Positions 51,390 through 62,175 are shown, numbered from the stretch's first letter. The stretch is 64,000 bases of DNA from SAR86 cluster bacterium AG-447-A08 (GCA_003212335.1 QCQA01000003.1:1-64000); one strand, 5' to 3'. Notes: generated from the sequence alone by a model not told the origin. Made by a program: numbers and translations.

Positions 51390-52705
51390 TGGCTCAGTTT
51401 AGTATCGATACAGAGTATCTAGAGAGTTTCTCAAGGATTGGCGTGGCTTTTTCAGGGGGTTTAGACTCTTCTGTTTTATTGAAGGTTTTATCAGATTATC
51501 CCGAGTTTAAAAATAAAATCACTGCTTTGCACGTCAATCATAGCGTCAATGAAGATTCGGACAGTTGGGAACAGTTTTGCAAAGAAAAAGCTTCTGAATT
51601 AGATATAGACTTCAGATCGTGGAGATTAGATAAACTAGAAAAAATATCAGAAGAATACTTAAGAGATAAAAGATATGAAATTTTCGAGGAATGGACAAAC
51701 ACAAATGACGTTATTGTTACAGGTCATCATTTAGATGATCAGGTTGAAACCATCATGTTTAGACTATTCAGAGGAACAGGCCTTAAAGGGCTGCAAGGAA
51801 TAAAGAAATTTTCAACTGTCGGTTCTATAAATTTTTATAGACCTTTTCTGGAGAATACAAAAGAAGAACTGCATGATTATGCCTTGAAACATAAAACCGA
51901 TTGGATAGAAGACTACTCAAATAAAGAATCATACTTTTCAAGAAATTTAATAAGAAATAGCATCGTTCCTGAAGTAGAGAAAAGGTGGCCTCATCTTCAT
52001 AAGTCCTTTAACAAGATATCGATTGAGGCAACAAAAGCTCAGCAGGTTCTAGAAGAGGTTGCTTTGGAGGATTTAAATAAAATCCAATTCTCTAAAGAGG
52101 TTTTAGATATTAAAAAATTAAAGTCTTTATCAGATGAGCGGAAGGAAAACCTAATTTTGTTTTGGTTAAAAAATTTTAATCATATCCATCTTTCCCCAGG
52201 TCAAGCCAATCAAATTTTTTCTTCAATAGCCATGCCTTCAGAAGGATCTGCAATTTTAAATATAGAGACACATAACCACTCTACAAAGAGAAAGATTATC
52301 ATTTCTTCAAAAGAGATAAGAGTTCTGGAAAATAATTCATTAGAACCATTTCCGCAAAATATGAGCTTAAGGTGGAACTTAAAGGACTCTATAAAAATTC
52401 CTACAGGCGAGCTTTCAATTGAAGAGTCATTTGGTCGAGGTTTAGATAAGAAGTATCTGGAAAGTGATACCAAAATAAAGGGGAGAGTGGGTGGTGAGAG
52501 GTGTAAGCCTTTTGGAAGAAAGAAAAGTCAGAAAATAAAAAATCTCTTTCAAGAATTTGAAGTCCCTGATTGGAAAAGAGATTATATTCCTATAATTTAT
52601 ATTAATGATGAGATAGCTGCTGTCGGAGATTTATGGGTTTGTGAAGAATTCCACACCAATACAAATGAGAGTGGTTTATCTATAAAATGGCATCAAAACT
52701 TTTAA
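51389..52705 (+). CDS. tilS: tRNA(Ile)-lysidine synthetase
   Basis: Modifies C34 of the AUA-decoding tRNA-Ile to lysidine using ATP and lysine. 438 residues. PP-loop AFSGGLDSSVLLK at about residues 19-31, followed by HVNHSVNED and TGHHLDDQVETIMFRLFRGTGLKGLQGI. The C-terminal domain RVGGERCKPFGRKKSQKIKNLFQEFEVPDWKRDYIPIIY contains the lysidine-domain pattern. The accA-tilS pair is standard. Confidence 0.97.
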   Translation: MAQFSIDTEYLESFSRIGVAFSGGLDSSVLLKVLSDYPEFKNKITALHVNHSVNEDSDSWEQFCKEKASELDIDFRSWRLDKLEKISEEYLRDKRYEIFEEWTNTNDVIVTGHHLDDQVETIMFRLFRGTGLKGLQGIKKFSTVGSINFYRPFLENTKEELHDYALKHKTDWIEDYSNKESYFSRNLIRNSIVPEVEKRWPHLHKSFNKISIEATKAQQVLEEVALEDLNKIQFSKEVLDIKKLKSLSDERKENLILFWLKNFNHIHLSPGQANQIFSSIAMPSEGSAILNIETHNHSTKRKIIISSKEIRVLENNSLEPFPQNMSLRWNLKDSIKIPTGELSIEESFGRGLDKKYLESDTKIKGRVGGERCKPFGRKKSQKIKNLFQEFEVPDWKRDYIPIIYINDEIAAVGDLWVCEEFHTNTNESGLSIKWHQNF

Positions 52706-52718
52706 CTAGGAGAGGACA

Positions 52719-53492
52719 ATGAATCTAGAAACAGTCAAATATGAAAAAAAAGACTCTGTAGTACTTATAACTTTCAATAGACCCGAAGTAAGAAATGCAT
52801 TTAATGCAAAAATGACAGAGGATATTTTAGAAGCGCTAGTTGAAGCAAAAAATGATTCTAATATCAGGGCAATAGTACTGACTGGAGAGGGCCTTAGTTT
52901 CTCCGCAGGCGCCGATTTATCTGCAAGAGATAATAAATGGTCAGATACTGAAGCAGCTCTTATCGAAGGTTATCTACCTAGTCTTAAAGAGATAATGGAA
53001 ATGCCTAAACCCGTCATTTCTGCAGTTAATGGAGCAGCAGCTGGAATAGGTAGCGCTTATGCGATGGCATGTGATCTGACTGTGATGTCAGAAGAGGCCT
53101 ATATTCTTCAAGCATTTAGCAATATTGGCCTTATTCCTGATGGAGGAGCTAATTGGTTTTTAACTAATACTGTGGGGTATAAATTAGCTTATCAAATAGC
53201 AATTGAAGGAGAAAGGATTGACGCTAAGAGGTGTCTTGAATTGGGATTAGTTAATAAGGTCGTAGCAGGAGAAAACTTATTAGCTGAAGCTATTTCTTGG
53301 GCAGATAAATTAAGTCTTCGATCTTCTCAGTCGTTAAGTCTAACTAAGAAAATAATGAGGAAATCGGTAGATAGCTCTTACGAAGACATTTACGATTTAG
53401 AGGCTAAAACTCAAAATACTTTGACTGGGTCTGAAGATAACATAGAAGGCATCACTGCTTTTATGGAAAAAAGACAGCCAAATTTTAAATAA
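52719..53492 (+). CDS. Crotonase-family enoyl-CoA hydratase/isomerase
   Basis: Crotonase fold, 257 residues. Oxyanion-hole segments LSFSAGADLSARD (about residues 59-71) and AVNGAAAGIGSAYAMACDL are conserved. The position of the second catalytic Glu of classical hydratase is Asp-like in GLIPDGGANWFLTN, as in the PaaG-type isomerase branch, so an isomerase is as likely as a hydratase. Substrate unknown. It follows tilS by 13 bases with AGGAGAGG, so it may be the last gene of the long forward run. Confidence 0.9.
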   Translation: MNLETVKYEKKDSVVLITFNRPEVRNAFNAKMTEDILEALVEAKNDSNIRAIVLTGEGLSFSAGADLSARDNKWSDTEAALIEGYLPSLKEIMEMPKPVISAVNGAAAGIGSAYAMACDLTVMSEEAYILQAFSNIGLIPDGGANWFLTNTVGYKLAYQIAIEGERIDAKRCLELGLVNKVVAGENLLAEAISWADKLSLRSSQSLSLTKKIMRKSVDSSYEDIYDLEAKTQNTLTGSEDNIEGITAFMEKRQPNFK

Positions 53493-53496
53493 ACAA

Positions 53497-54891
53497 TTAT
53501 TTACTTTGGCTCTCTAATTCCTTTCTTAGCTCTTGATGTTTCTCTTTAGTAAGTGGATAGAACCAAGTTAAATAGAAAGCCGGTACAAAGAATGCTGCGC
53601 AACCTAGGCAGTAATATATCCGTAAAGCTAGCATTGCTTCATCTGAATTATTAGTTCCAGGAATAAAGCCTGAAAAATCTACAAGTATAGCTGCAGCCCA
53701 AACTGCTATCATAGCCGATACCTTAGCTATCATGCCGTTCAAAGCAAAGAAAGTGCCAGCACGTCTTCCACCAGTTTTTAGAGAGTCTAAATCAACTACA
53801 TCGGCAAGCATTGAAGCTGGAAGGAATTGAAGACCTCCAAAACAAAACCCTTTTAGTAGAAATAATATATGGAATTCAGTGAAGTCACCCCTTTCCAGAA
53901 AAAAGCAAAGAAAACTCACTGAACCTGTACCTATAAGCGTTATGCAAAAGGCTCTGTGTTTGCCTAATGTCTTTCCTAACCAAAGCCAGAACGGTATACC
54001 CAATAGGCCTGCAATAAAGTATCTAGCATAAGATGCTCCTACTGTTTCAATCCCTATGACATCTCTCACAAACCAAAGAGAAAGGGTATTCCTAAATGAT
54101 TCTCCTGCTATCACCAAAAATATAATTAACAATATTCTCACTAAGAGGGGATTTTCAGCGGCGTATTTAAGTCCTTCAAATAGTGGAATCTTTTTTTCAA
54201 CTTTAGGCATCGGATCTGGAACTTTCCAAAGTGCCCATGCAGCAAATATTGGCAATAAAAATATGATACCAATACCCATACTCGCAAGAATATCTGCCAT
54301 TTTTCCAGAAGTTGAAAAATCTTGAAATACGAAAATTGCCGCCAACATTCTCTTGATTGAATCAATAAAGCTAATTCCTTGGCCAGATACTTCTATTGCT
54401 AAAGGTATAAGCGCAGATATTAATAATCCAATAAGCGTCCATCCCTCTCTTCCACCAACAACCCTTGATCTTTGATGGTAGTCAGGAGAAATCTCAGCTC
54501 CCCAAGCACCGTAGGGTATGCTGATTATTGTAGATCCTAAATACATCAGCATCATCCAAACAACGAAGTAAGCAATTGAAACCTCAGTGCCAGGAATAAA
54601 TAGTTTATAGATTGCCAGCATCATCAGAGGAACACCTAAGATTATCCAAGGCTTCCTTCTTCCAATGGATGTTCGCGTGGAATCACCTAATTGACCTAAT
54701 ATAGGATCAGTAATTACATCTGTGAATCTAGCAATCAATAACAGATTAGCAATAATATAAAGTGGAATACCTACAACTTCTGAATAAAAGGGAATTAACC
54801 AAATTGCTATTGGATAACCAATCATCGCTAATGGAGTTGCTAATCCTCCATAAGCAAAAATGGTATTACGCTTAACAGTCGCAGTACTCAT
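53497..54891 (-). CDS. MFS transporter, GPH-type cation symporter
   Basis: 464 residues with 12 predicted helices. Belongs to the glycoside-pentoside-hexuronide:cation symporter type (MFS_2), recognised by RFTDVITDPILGQLGDST, GRRKPWIILGVPLM near the first intracellular loop, and the second-half GGRRAGTFFALNGMIAKV. Substrates in this group are sugars or glycosides, with many unassigned marine members. It is convergent with the crotonase gene (4 bases apart); leuA lies upstream on the same strand after 49 bases. Confidence 0.9.
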   Translation of the reverse strand: MSTATVKRNTIFAYGGLATPLAMIGYPIAIWLIPFYSEVVGIPLYIIANLLLIARFTDVITDPILGQLGDSTRTSIGRRKPWIILGVPLMMLAIYKLFIPGTEVSIAYFVVWMMLMYLGSTIISIPYGAWGAEISPDYHQRSRVVGGREGWTLIGLLISALIPLAIEVSGQGISFIDSIKRMLAAIFVFQDFSTSGKMADILASMGIGIIFLLPIFAAWALWKVPDPMPKVEKKIPLFEGLKYAAENPLLVRILLIIFLVIAGESFRNTLSLWFVRDVIGIETVGASYARYFIAGLLGIPFWLWLGKTLGKHRAFCITLIGTGSVSFLCFFLERGDFTEFHILFLLKGFCFGGLQFLPASMLADVVDLDSLKTGGRRAGTFFALNGMIAKVSAMIAVWAAAILVDFSGFIPGTNNSDEAMLALRIYYCLGCAAFFVPAFYLTWFYPLTKEKHQELRKELESQSK

Positions 54892-54940
54892 ATAACTCCC
54901 CTAGAAATGTATTATTTCAAGGGTATATTATAGTTTTGAT

Positions 54941-56757
<1,817 letters not shown>

Positions 56758-56763
56758 GGCGCT

Positions 56764-56792
56764 AGCATATATATGCGTTTACAGGAGGTCAA
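56764..56792 (-). promoter_or_regulatory. leuA promoter
   Basis: Reverse strand TTGACC (56787-56792), 17-base spacer, TATGCT (56764-56769): a good sigma-70-type match. The -35 overlaps the AGGAGGT ribosome binding site of the divergent holD-like gene. The palindrome GCATATATATGC (56765-56776) covers the -10 and could provide a forward -10 too. Confidence 0.55.
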
Positions 56793-56793
56793 G

Positions 56794-57231
56794 TTGAGAC
56801 TTTCATTTCTCACTGTAAAATCAACTTCTGTGAATCAATCTATGCAAGAAAAACTTATAAATTTAGGAATCGATGTTTGGAAAAAACGTCCCGATATGAC
56901 AAGCCCTTTATTAGAAAAGGAAGTATTTTCAATCGATAAAGATATTATCCTTTTACTTGGCGAGAAAGATAAAGTTTTACCAAAAAAAGATAAAGAATAT
57001 TTTTTTAGAACTTTAACTAAGAGTATTGGAAGACAGGACTTTCAACAACTGAACAAGCTAAGTCATTCTAAAGAGGTAACCCATATTTTCTTATTAGACG
57101 CTGATTTGCCTAAAAATTCAGAACAATTGATGCATGTAAATATTGTGGCTTTTCCTTCTATAACTGAAATTTGCAGCTCCAGAGAGAATAAAGAGAAATT
57201 TTTAGTTTCTTTATATAAATTAAATTTATAA
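56794..57231 (+). CDS. holD: Probable DNA polymerase III psi subunit (HolD)
   Basis: 145 residues from a TTG start preceded by AGGAGGT; longer in-frame starts upstream lie in the leuA promoter. HolD links the clamp loader to SSB through chi. Support: it sits directly before rimI, the E. coli holD-rimI order, and the segments LINLGIDVWKKRPD (compare LQQLGITQWSLRRP of E. coli) and PSITEICSSRENKEKFL (compare PALTDLRANPTARAAL) align by eye. Overall identity is low, so the call is probable rather than certain. Confidence 0.72.
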   Translation: MRLSFLTVKSTSVNQSMQEKLINLGIDVWKKRPDMTSPLLEKEVFSIDKDIILLLGEKDKVLPKKDKEYFFRTLTKSIGRQDFQQLNKLSHSKEVTHIFLLDADLPKNSEQLMHVNIVAFPSITEICSSRENKEKFLVSLYKLNL

Positions 57232-57238
57232 AGATTAA

Positions 57239-57715
57239 GTGGATTATTCTTATTTAGATTTAAATCATTTAGATTCAATTCTTAAGATTGAACAAGAGTC
57301 GAACCCTTACCCTTGGACAGAAGTAAATTTTAAAGACTGTTTAGAGAAGGGCTATTACTCGTTAGCTCTAGAAGAAGAAAAAAAACTAATTGGCTTTGCC
57401 ATAATGGCTATTTCGACAGAGGAATCTCATTTACTTAATATTGGAATAACAAAAGAATCAAGAGGGCTTGGTTATGGAGAAAAATTACTTAAAAAAATGA
57501 TAATAGCTGCTGAGGTTATGGGAAGTAAAAAAATTATCCTTGAAGTAAGAGTATCCAACAAAGTAGCTTATGGTCTTTATCAAAAACTTGGATTCGAGGA
57601 TATTGGTTTAAGAAAAAGATACTACAGACTGCCCGATGGCCGCGAAGATGCTCATGTTATGTCAAAATCCCTAAAGAAAGGTATATTGAGTAAATATTTT
57701 TTTTCTAAGAATTGA
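57239..57715 (+). CDS. rimI: Ribosomal protein S18 alanine N-acetyltransferase
   Basis: GNAT enzyme acetylating the N-terminal Ala of S18. 158 residues from a GTG start. Pattern NPYPWTEVNFKDCLEKGY at the N-terminus, the acetyl-CoA loop RGLGYGEKLLKKMI at about residues 77-90, ILEVRVSNKVAYGLYQKLGFEDIG, and RKRYYRLPDGREDAHVM are all typical of RimI. Follows holD. Its stop lies 11 bases inside the end of the convergent peroxidase gene. Confidence 0.95.
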   Translation: MDYSYLDLNHLDSILKIEQESNPYPWTEVNFKDCLEKGYYSLALEEEKKLIGFAIMAISTEESHLLNIGITKESRGLGYGEKLLKKMIIAAEVMGSKKIILEVRVSNKVAYGLYQKLGFEDIGLRKRYYRLPDGREDAHVMSKSLKKGILSKYFFSKN

Positions 57716-58193
57716 GAAGCTTTTCTATATCAGATTGAATCTTTTCAGGAGTTGTTGAAGGAGCATATCTTGCTACAGGCTCACCTTCTTTATTTACTAA
57801 AAATTTCGTAAAGTTCCATTTGATATTTTCAGTTCCCAAAAGACCTTTCCTCTCTTTTGTAAGAAAACTAAACAATGGATGTGCATGATCTCCTTTAACG
57901 TCCACTTTGCTAAATATAGGAAAGTTTGTGTTGTAATTTAGTTTACAAAATTCAGTTATTTCCTCATTTGTTCCTGGTTCTTGTCCTCCAAATTGATTAC
58001 AAGGAAAAGCCAGGACTGAAAAACTGTCGTCTGAGTAAGCTTTTTGTAAATTTTCTAAACCTTCATACTGAGGCGTGAAACCACATTGACTTGCCGTGTT
58101 AACTATTAACAGGACTTTGCCTTTATAAGAACTTAGATCTATGTTTTGACCTGAAGAGTCTGCACATGAGAATTCGTAAATGTTTTTCATCAT
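57705..58193 (-). CDS. Glutathione peroxidase family, Cys type (BtuE/Gpx-like)
   Basis: Thiol peroxidase that reduces H2O2 and lipid hydroperoxides; bacterial members generally use thioredoxin. 162 residues. Catalytic Cys37 in NTASQCGFTPQY, the Gln of FPCNQFGGQEPG and the Trp of IKWNFTKFLV form the known catalytic set. No Sec codon is present. Cytosolic, no signal peptide. Divergent from the aldo/keto reductase gene. Confidence 0.95.
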   Translation of the reverse strand: MMKNIYEFSCADSSGQNIDLSSYKGKVLLIVNTASQCGFTPQYEGLENLQKAYSDDSFSVLAFPCNQFGGQEPGTNEEITEFCKLNYNTNFPIFSKVDVKGDHAHPLFSFLTKERKGLLGTENIKWNFTKFLVNKEGEPVARYAPSTTPEKIQSDIEKLLNS

Positions 58194-58210
58194 TTTTTCT
58201 ATTAATTTTT

Positions 58211-58227
58211 TATAATGTGTAATTATA
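58211..58227. promoter_or_regulatory. Opposed -10 elements, gpx/aldo-keto reductase
   Basis: TATAAT (58211-58216, forward) and reverse TATAAT (58222-58227) are arranged as an inverted repeat with a five-base centre. Both are at a sensible distance from the divergent genes. -35 matches are poor. Confidence 0.35.
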
Positions 58228-58249
58228 GCAATTTTGAAAGGAGAGAAGG

Positions 58250-59290
58250 GTGGAGTACAGGAAATTAGGGAATACAGATCTGGATGTAAGTGTTATATGC
58301 CTTGGAACAATGACTTGGGGCGAACAAAATACTTTTGAAGAGGGTTATGAGCAAATGGATTATGCTGTTGATCAAGGTGTTAATTTTTTTGATACAGCTG
58401 AGTTATATCCAATTCCACCAAAACCAGACACTCAAGGAAAGACAGAGGAATGCATTGGTAATTGGTTTAAACAATCAGGTAAGAGAGACCAAATAATTCT
58501 TGCATCAAAAGTAGCAGGCAGAGCTCCAATGAACTGGTTTAGAGGCGAGTCCACCCTTTTAGATAGAGAGAATATTGAAGCTGCTATCGATGCTAGTCTG
58601 GCAAGGTTACAAACTGATTATATTGACTTATATCAACTTCATTGGCCTGACAGAAGAATGAGTATGTTTGGATCTGATGGCCTTGGTTACAAACATTATG
58701 AGGCTGAGACAGTACCTATACTTGAGACCCTAAGAGTTTTGTCTGATTTGGTTGATTCCGGAAAAATAAGATATGTAGGACTATCTAACGAAACACCTTG
58801 GGGGTTGTCAGAATTTATAAAATTTTCTGAGATGTTTGATCTGCCTAGAGTTGTCTCGGTTCAAAATGCTTACAATTTCCTGAACCGTACTTATGAGCTG
58901 GGTATGTCAGAATTTCATCATAGATCTCAAGTTGGACTTTTAGCTTACTCTCCGCTAGCACAAGGCTATTTAACAGGAAAATATATTGATGGAGCACGCC
59001 CTGAAGGAGCTCGAACAACTTTATTTGAAAGAGGAGATAGGTATGAAGTCCCAGGTGCAAATGAAGCTGTAAAATCTTATGTAAGTTACGCTAATTCAAT
59101 TGGCATAGACCCGTCTGTTATGGCTAATGCTTTTGTTAATTCTAGGGACTTTGTCACCTCAAACATAATTGGTGCAACAACAATGGAGCAATTAAAGCTT
59201 GCTATTGGGAGTATAGAAGTAAAACTAACCGAGGAAGATTTAAACCAAATAGCTTTGATCCATAGGAACAACCCTAACCTCTGTCCTTAA
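58250..59290 (+). CDS. Aldo/keto reductase, Tas-like
   Basis: NADPH-dependent oxidoreductase with a TIM barrel. 346 residues from a GTG start with AAGGAG in front. Like E. coli Tas: MEYRKLGNTDLDVSVICLGTMTWGEQN and FDTAELYPIPPKPDTQGKTEECIGNW. Catalytic tetrad: Asp and Tyr in FFDTAELY, Lys in ASKV, and His in YQLHWPDR. NADP-binding at the C-terminus in NIIGATTMEQL. First of four same-strand genes with tight spacing. Confidence 0.94.
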   Translation: MEYRKLGNTDLDVSVICLGTMTWGEQNTFEEGYEQMDYAVDQGVNFFDTAELYPIPPKPDTQGKTEECIGNWFKQSGKRDQIILASKVAGRAPMNWFRGESTLLDRENIEAAIDASLARLQTDYIDLYQLHWPDRRMSMFGSDGLGYKHYEAETVPILETLRVLSDLVDSGKIRYVGLSNETPWGLSEFIKFSEMFDLPRVVSVQNAYNFLNRTYELGMSEFHHRSQVGLLAYSPLAQGYLTGKYIDGARPEGARTTLFERGDRYEVPGANEAVKSYVSYANSIGIDPSVMANAFVNSRDFVTSNIIGATTMEQLKLAIGSIEVKLTEEDLNQIALIHRNNPNLCP

Positions 59291-59292
59291 GC

Positions 59293-59751
59293 TTGAAAGC
59301 CGAAGATTTAAACTGGTCTTGGAAGAGTTTTGCAGAGCTTAGTATTTATGAGTTATATGAATTACTAAGTTTCAGACAATCAATTTTTGTAGTGGAGCAA
59401 AGGTCTTGGTACCAAGATGCTGATGGATTGGATGAGGTTGGTGAACACTTGCTTGTGACAGATAAAGATAGATTAATCGGCTATCTTCGTTTAATTCCCC
59501 CTGGCTTAAAATATGAGACGCCCTCTATTGGAAGAATTGTGCTATTGAAGGAATACAGAAGGAATAAAATTGGTTCAAATATAGTTCAAGAGGGTTTGAG
59601 AAAAAGTGCGGAAATTTATTCATCAAATTCTTCTACTATATCAGCACAGGAGTATCTAATTAATTTCTACGAAGATCATGGTTTTGAAGTTCACGGTGAA
59701 GCTTATGATGAAGATGGTATACCACACGTGAAGATGACAAAAAATGAATAA
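59293..59751 (+). CDS. ElaA-type GNAT acetyltransferase
   Basis: 152 residues from a TTG start. Recognised as ElaA-like by LSIYELYELLSFRQSIFVVEQRSWYQDADGLDE near the N-terminus and RIVLLKEYRRNKIGSNIVQEGLR at the acetyl-CoA site, with the C-terminal GFEVHGEAYDEDGIPHVKM. Acceptor is unknown for the family. Two bases after the aldo/keto reductase and overlapping the parvulin gene by eight bases. Confidence 0.9.
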   Translation: MKAEDLNWSWKSFAELSIYELYELLSFRQSIFVVEQRSWYQDADGLDEVGEHLLVTDKDRLIGYLRLIPPGLKYETPSIGRIVLLKEYRRNKIGSNIVQEGLRKSAEIYSSNSSTISAQEYLINFYEDHGFEVHGEAYDEDGIPHVKMTKNE

Positions 59752-60601
59752 AAACAACCTAAATACATTAATCTTGTTTACCGGTCTAATCATAGGAGCT
59801 TTGATGGCTGGTTTTTCTATTATTGAGAAATCTAATATTTCTAACTTTCAATGGGCCGCAAAGATAGAAGATACCTCCATTCCTATGGAAAAATATTTAA
59901 CTCAATTAGAGGGACTTGCAAAAGACAAAAGATCTCCCATCACTCAGAAAGATAAAGAGTATGTTCTAGAGAGAATGATAGAAGAGGAACTCCTCATAAA
60001 AAGAGCACTAGATTTAGGGATGCTTGATAACAATCCTATGGCAAGAGGAACTATTGTTCAGCAGATGATTAAAACTATAATCTCTGAAAATGCCAGATTA
60101 GAAGTCACAGAAGAAGATCTAAAAGTATTTTTTGAGAATAATAAGGGTTTCTTTACGAAATCATCTCGGCTTAGATTGCAGCAGATTTATTTCTCTGATC
60201 AGCAATTTCAAGAGAACTCATTGGAAGAGGCAAATAAAGCTTATCGGAGACTTTTAAAGGGAGATGAATTTATTGATGTCGCGAAGATGGGAAGTAAATC
60301 TGCACTAAAGATACCAAATAGTTTAATGACTTTGTCTAAAATACGAGAATACATAGGGCCAAGCCTTATGAACACAGCAAGAGGATTGGAACCTGGTATG
60401 TTTACAAAGCCAGTAGAAGTTTCTGGCGGTCATAAAATTATCTATTTATTCGAGAAAGAGATGGCAAGTGAACCTAAATTTAGTCAGGTTAGAAGTTCTG
60501 TTTCAGCGGAGTACCTTAAGAGAAAAGATGATCAATCCTTGAGAGAATATCTAGAAAATCTAAAAAATTGGTACGACATTTCAAGAAATCTTCCTGATTA
60601 A
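59744..60601 (+). CDS. Parvulin-type peptidyl-prolyl isomerase, membrane-anchored
   Basis: 285 residues. One hydrophobic N-terminal segment (about residues 8-26) probably anchors it in the inner membrane facing the periplasm. A SurA/PrsA-like helical region follows, with EEELLIKRALDLGML, and the rotamase domain spans about residues 130-250 (LQQIYFSDQQ, GHKIIYLFEKE). The family's usual conserved second His is less obvious, so the isomerase activity is not certain. Next gene starts on the base after its stop. Confidence 0.87.
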   Translation: MNKNNLNTLILFTGLIIGALMAGFSIIEKSNISNFQWAAKIEDTSIPMEKYLTQLEGLAKDKRSPITQKDKEYVLERMIEEELLIKRALDLGMLDNNPMARGTIVQQMIKTIISENARLEVTEEDLKVFFENNKGFFTKSSRLRLQQIYFSDQQFQENSLEEANKAYRRLLKGDEFIDVAKMGSKSALKIPNSLMTLSKIREYIGPSLMNTARGLEPGMFTKPVEVSGGHKIIYLFEKEMASEPKFSQVRSSVSAEYLKRKDDQSLREYLENLKNWYDISRNLPD

Positions 60602-61792
60602 ATGAAGAAGCCATTATTTTTCAGTCTAATTATTCTACTGTTGAGCACTGCATTAATGTCTCATCAAAGGAGTGAGTCATATTCGAAAGTTAAGATTGAT
60701 GATCAAAATAATTTAAAGCTTGTTCAAGTGGAATTTAGTATTCAAACATTTGTACTTCAAAGGCTTAATCTAGGATTTACGGATAATTGGGAGCAAGAAC
60801 TAACCAATGAGATAACTCAAAACTTTATTTTTAATCAAAATTGTAATCCTAAGGACCCTCCATTTTTAAAAAATTCTTTCTCTACAGGCTACATTAGCTT
60901 GTCATGGAAAATGCTTTGTGATTCGGAGATCCTAGAAATAGATCTCAATCTATTTTTTGATAAAGATCCTGCACATACTCATATAACTACATTTCTAATT
61001 AATTCTGAGGCTTTTCCCGAAAAAGTATTTACCAACACTAATAGAAATTGGAGTGAAACAGATAAACAAGCTCAAGATTCTTCAAGTTTTGATTCTTTTA
61101 CAGATTACCTCGGCTTAGGTTTTAAACATATACTATCTGGATTTGACCACTTAGCTTTTTTACTTGCACTTCTCATCCTAAAACTTCCAATAAAAAGATT
61201 GGTAATTATCATTACTGGATTCACAATAGGGCATAGTTTGACTTTGGCATTAGGGGCTTTAGATTTAATAACCCCTTCCTCTCAGTTAGTGGAGGCTTTA
61301 ATTGGCTACTCCATACTAATTATTGCAATGGAGTCTGCTGCAACTATAACTAAGAGTTATAATTTATATTCCAACATATTAGTTTCTTTATCTTTTATTC
61401 TTATTCTAATTTTATCTATATTTGGCCATTTAAAATTTATTTATGGACTTATAGGTATGACTGTATTTTCTTATTGCTACTTAAGGCTGGCTTCGAAATA
61501 TTCTGACTTTACCCTTACTATAGCTGTTACATGCTTATTTGGACTTATTCATGGGTTTGGATTTGCAGGCAATTTATCATCTATAGGCTTAATGGAAGGC
61601 AGATTATTACCAGCCATATTTGGTTTTAATATTGGGGTAGAGCTTGGACAAATACTTGTGGTAATTGTTCTTTCATTAATATTTCATCAGGTTGGAAAAT
61701 TCTTAAGAGGAAATACGGACTTTTTGAGAGTATTTACCGCCTCAGGATTGTCTTGTATAGGAGTATTTTGGTTTTTGGAGAGACTCTTTTAG
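60602..61792 (+). CDS. HupE/UreJ-type membrane protein with periplasmic N-domain
   Basis: 396 residues. A signal-like N-terminus (MKKPLFFSLIILLLSTALMS) precedes an exported domain to about residue 165. Then comes the HupE/UreJ_2 core of six to seven helices, with GFKHILSGFDHLAFLLALLIL, FTIGHSLTLALGAL and GLIHGFGFAGNLSSIGL. His residues in HILSGFDH, GHS and HGFGFAG suggest metal handling (HupE and UreJ relatives are linked to nickel), but this is inference. Follows the parvulin gene with zero spacing. Confidence 0.86.
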   Translation: MKKPLFFSLIILLLSTALMSHQRSESYSKVKIDDQNNLKLVQVEFSIQTFVLQRLNLGFTDNWEQELTNEITQNFIFNQNCNPKDPPFLKNSFSTGYISLSWKMLCDSEILEIDLNLFFDKDPAHTHITTFLINSEAFPEKVFTNTNRNWSETDKQAQDSSSFDSFTDYLGLGFKHILSGFDHLAFLLALLILKLPIKRLVIIITGFTIGHSLTLALGALDLITPSSQLVEALIGYSILIIAMESAATITKSYNLYSNILVSLSFILILILSIFGHLKFIYGLIGMTVFSYCYLRLASKYSDFTLTIAVTCLFGLIHGFGFAGNLSSIGLMEGRLLPAIFGFNIGVELGQILVVIVLSLIFHQVGKFLRGNTDFLRVFTASGLSCIGVFWFLERLF

Positions 61793-62175
61793 ATTATTCT
61801 GATATTTTCTGCTTGAGGTCCTTTTTCCGTATTTTCTACTGAATACCTTACTCTAGTATTTTCTTTTAATTTTCTTCTGTCTTGCGTCTGAACTGACCTT
61901 AAATGCACAAACAAGTCTCCACCCTTATCTCTTATAAGAAAACCATAGCCCTTACTAGGATCAAACCATTTGATGGTTCCGGTTTCACCTCTGAAATTTC
62001 TCTTAATTTTTCTACCGTATATAAAACCTATTATAGATAGGAAGCCTATGCTCCAGAAAGTTGCAAGAACTTGATACATTAGGCTATTTCCAAGAGGAAG
62101 CTCACCTAAAGAAAATATAAGTGCTATAAACAAACTTGCAATAAGACCGCTTGTTATAAAAGCTCTAAAAAACAT
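61789..62175 (-). CDS. Membrane protein with C-terminal cold-shock domain
   Basis: 128 residues. Two hydrophobic helices (about 7-25 and 33-52) are followed by a basic linker (GRKIKRNFRG) and a complete cold-shock domain: GTIKWFDPSKGYGFLIRDKGGDLFVHLRSV, with RNP1 (KGYGFL) and RNP2 (LFVHL), then GPQAENIRII. A cold-shock domain usually binds single-stranded nucleic acid; here it would sit at the cytosolic face of the membrane. valS lies upstream on the same strand (38 bases). The stop overlaps the convergent HupE-type gene by four bases. Confidence 0.87.
   Translation of the reverse strand: MFFRAFITSGLIASLFIALIFSLGELPLGNSLMYQVLATFWSIGFLSIIGFIYGRKIKRNFRGETGTIKWFDPSKGYGFLIRDKGGDLFVHLRSVQTQDRRKLKENTRVRYSVENTEKGPQAENIRII

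Noticed and set aside
54056-54365. Frames on both strands inside the MFS gene
   Set aside because: Shadow frames of a well-supported transporter gene.
57297-57320. TCGAACCC-like tRNA T-arm in rimI
   Set aside because: Lies within a conserved rimI reading frame; no cloverleaf can be built around it.
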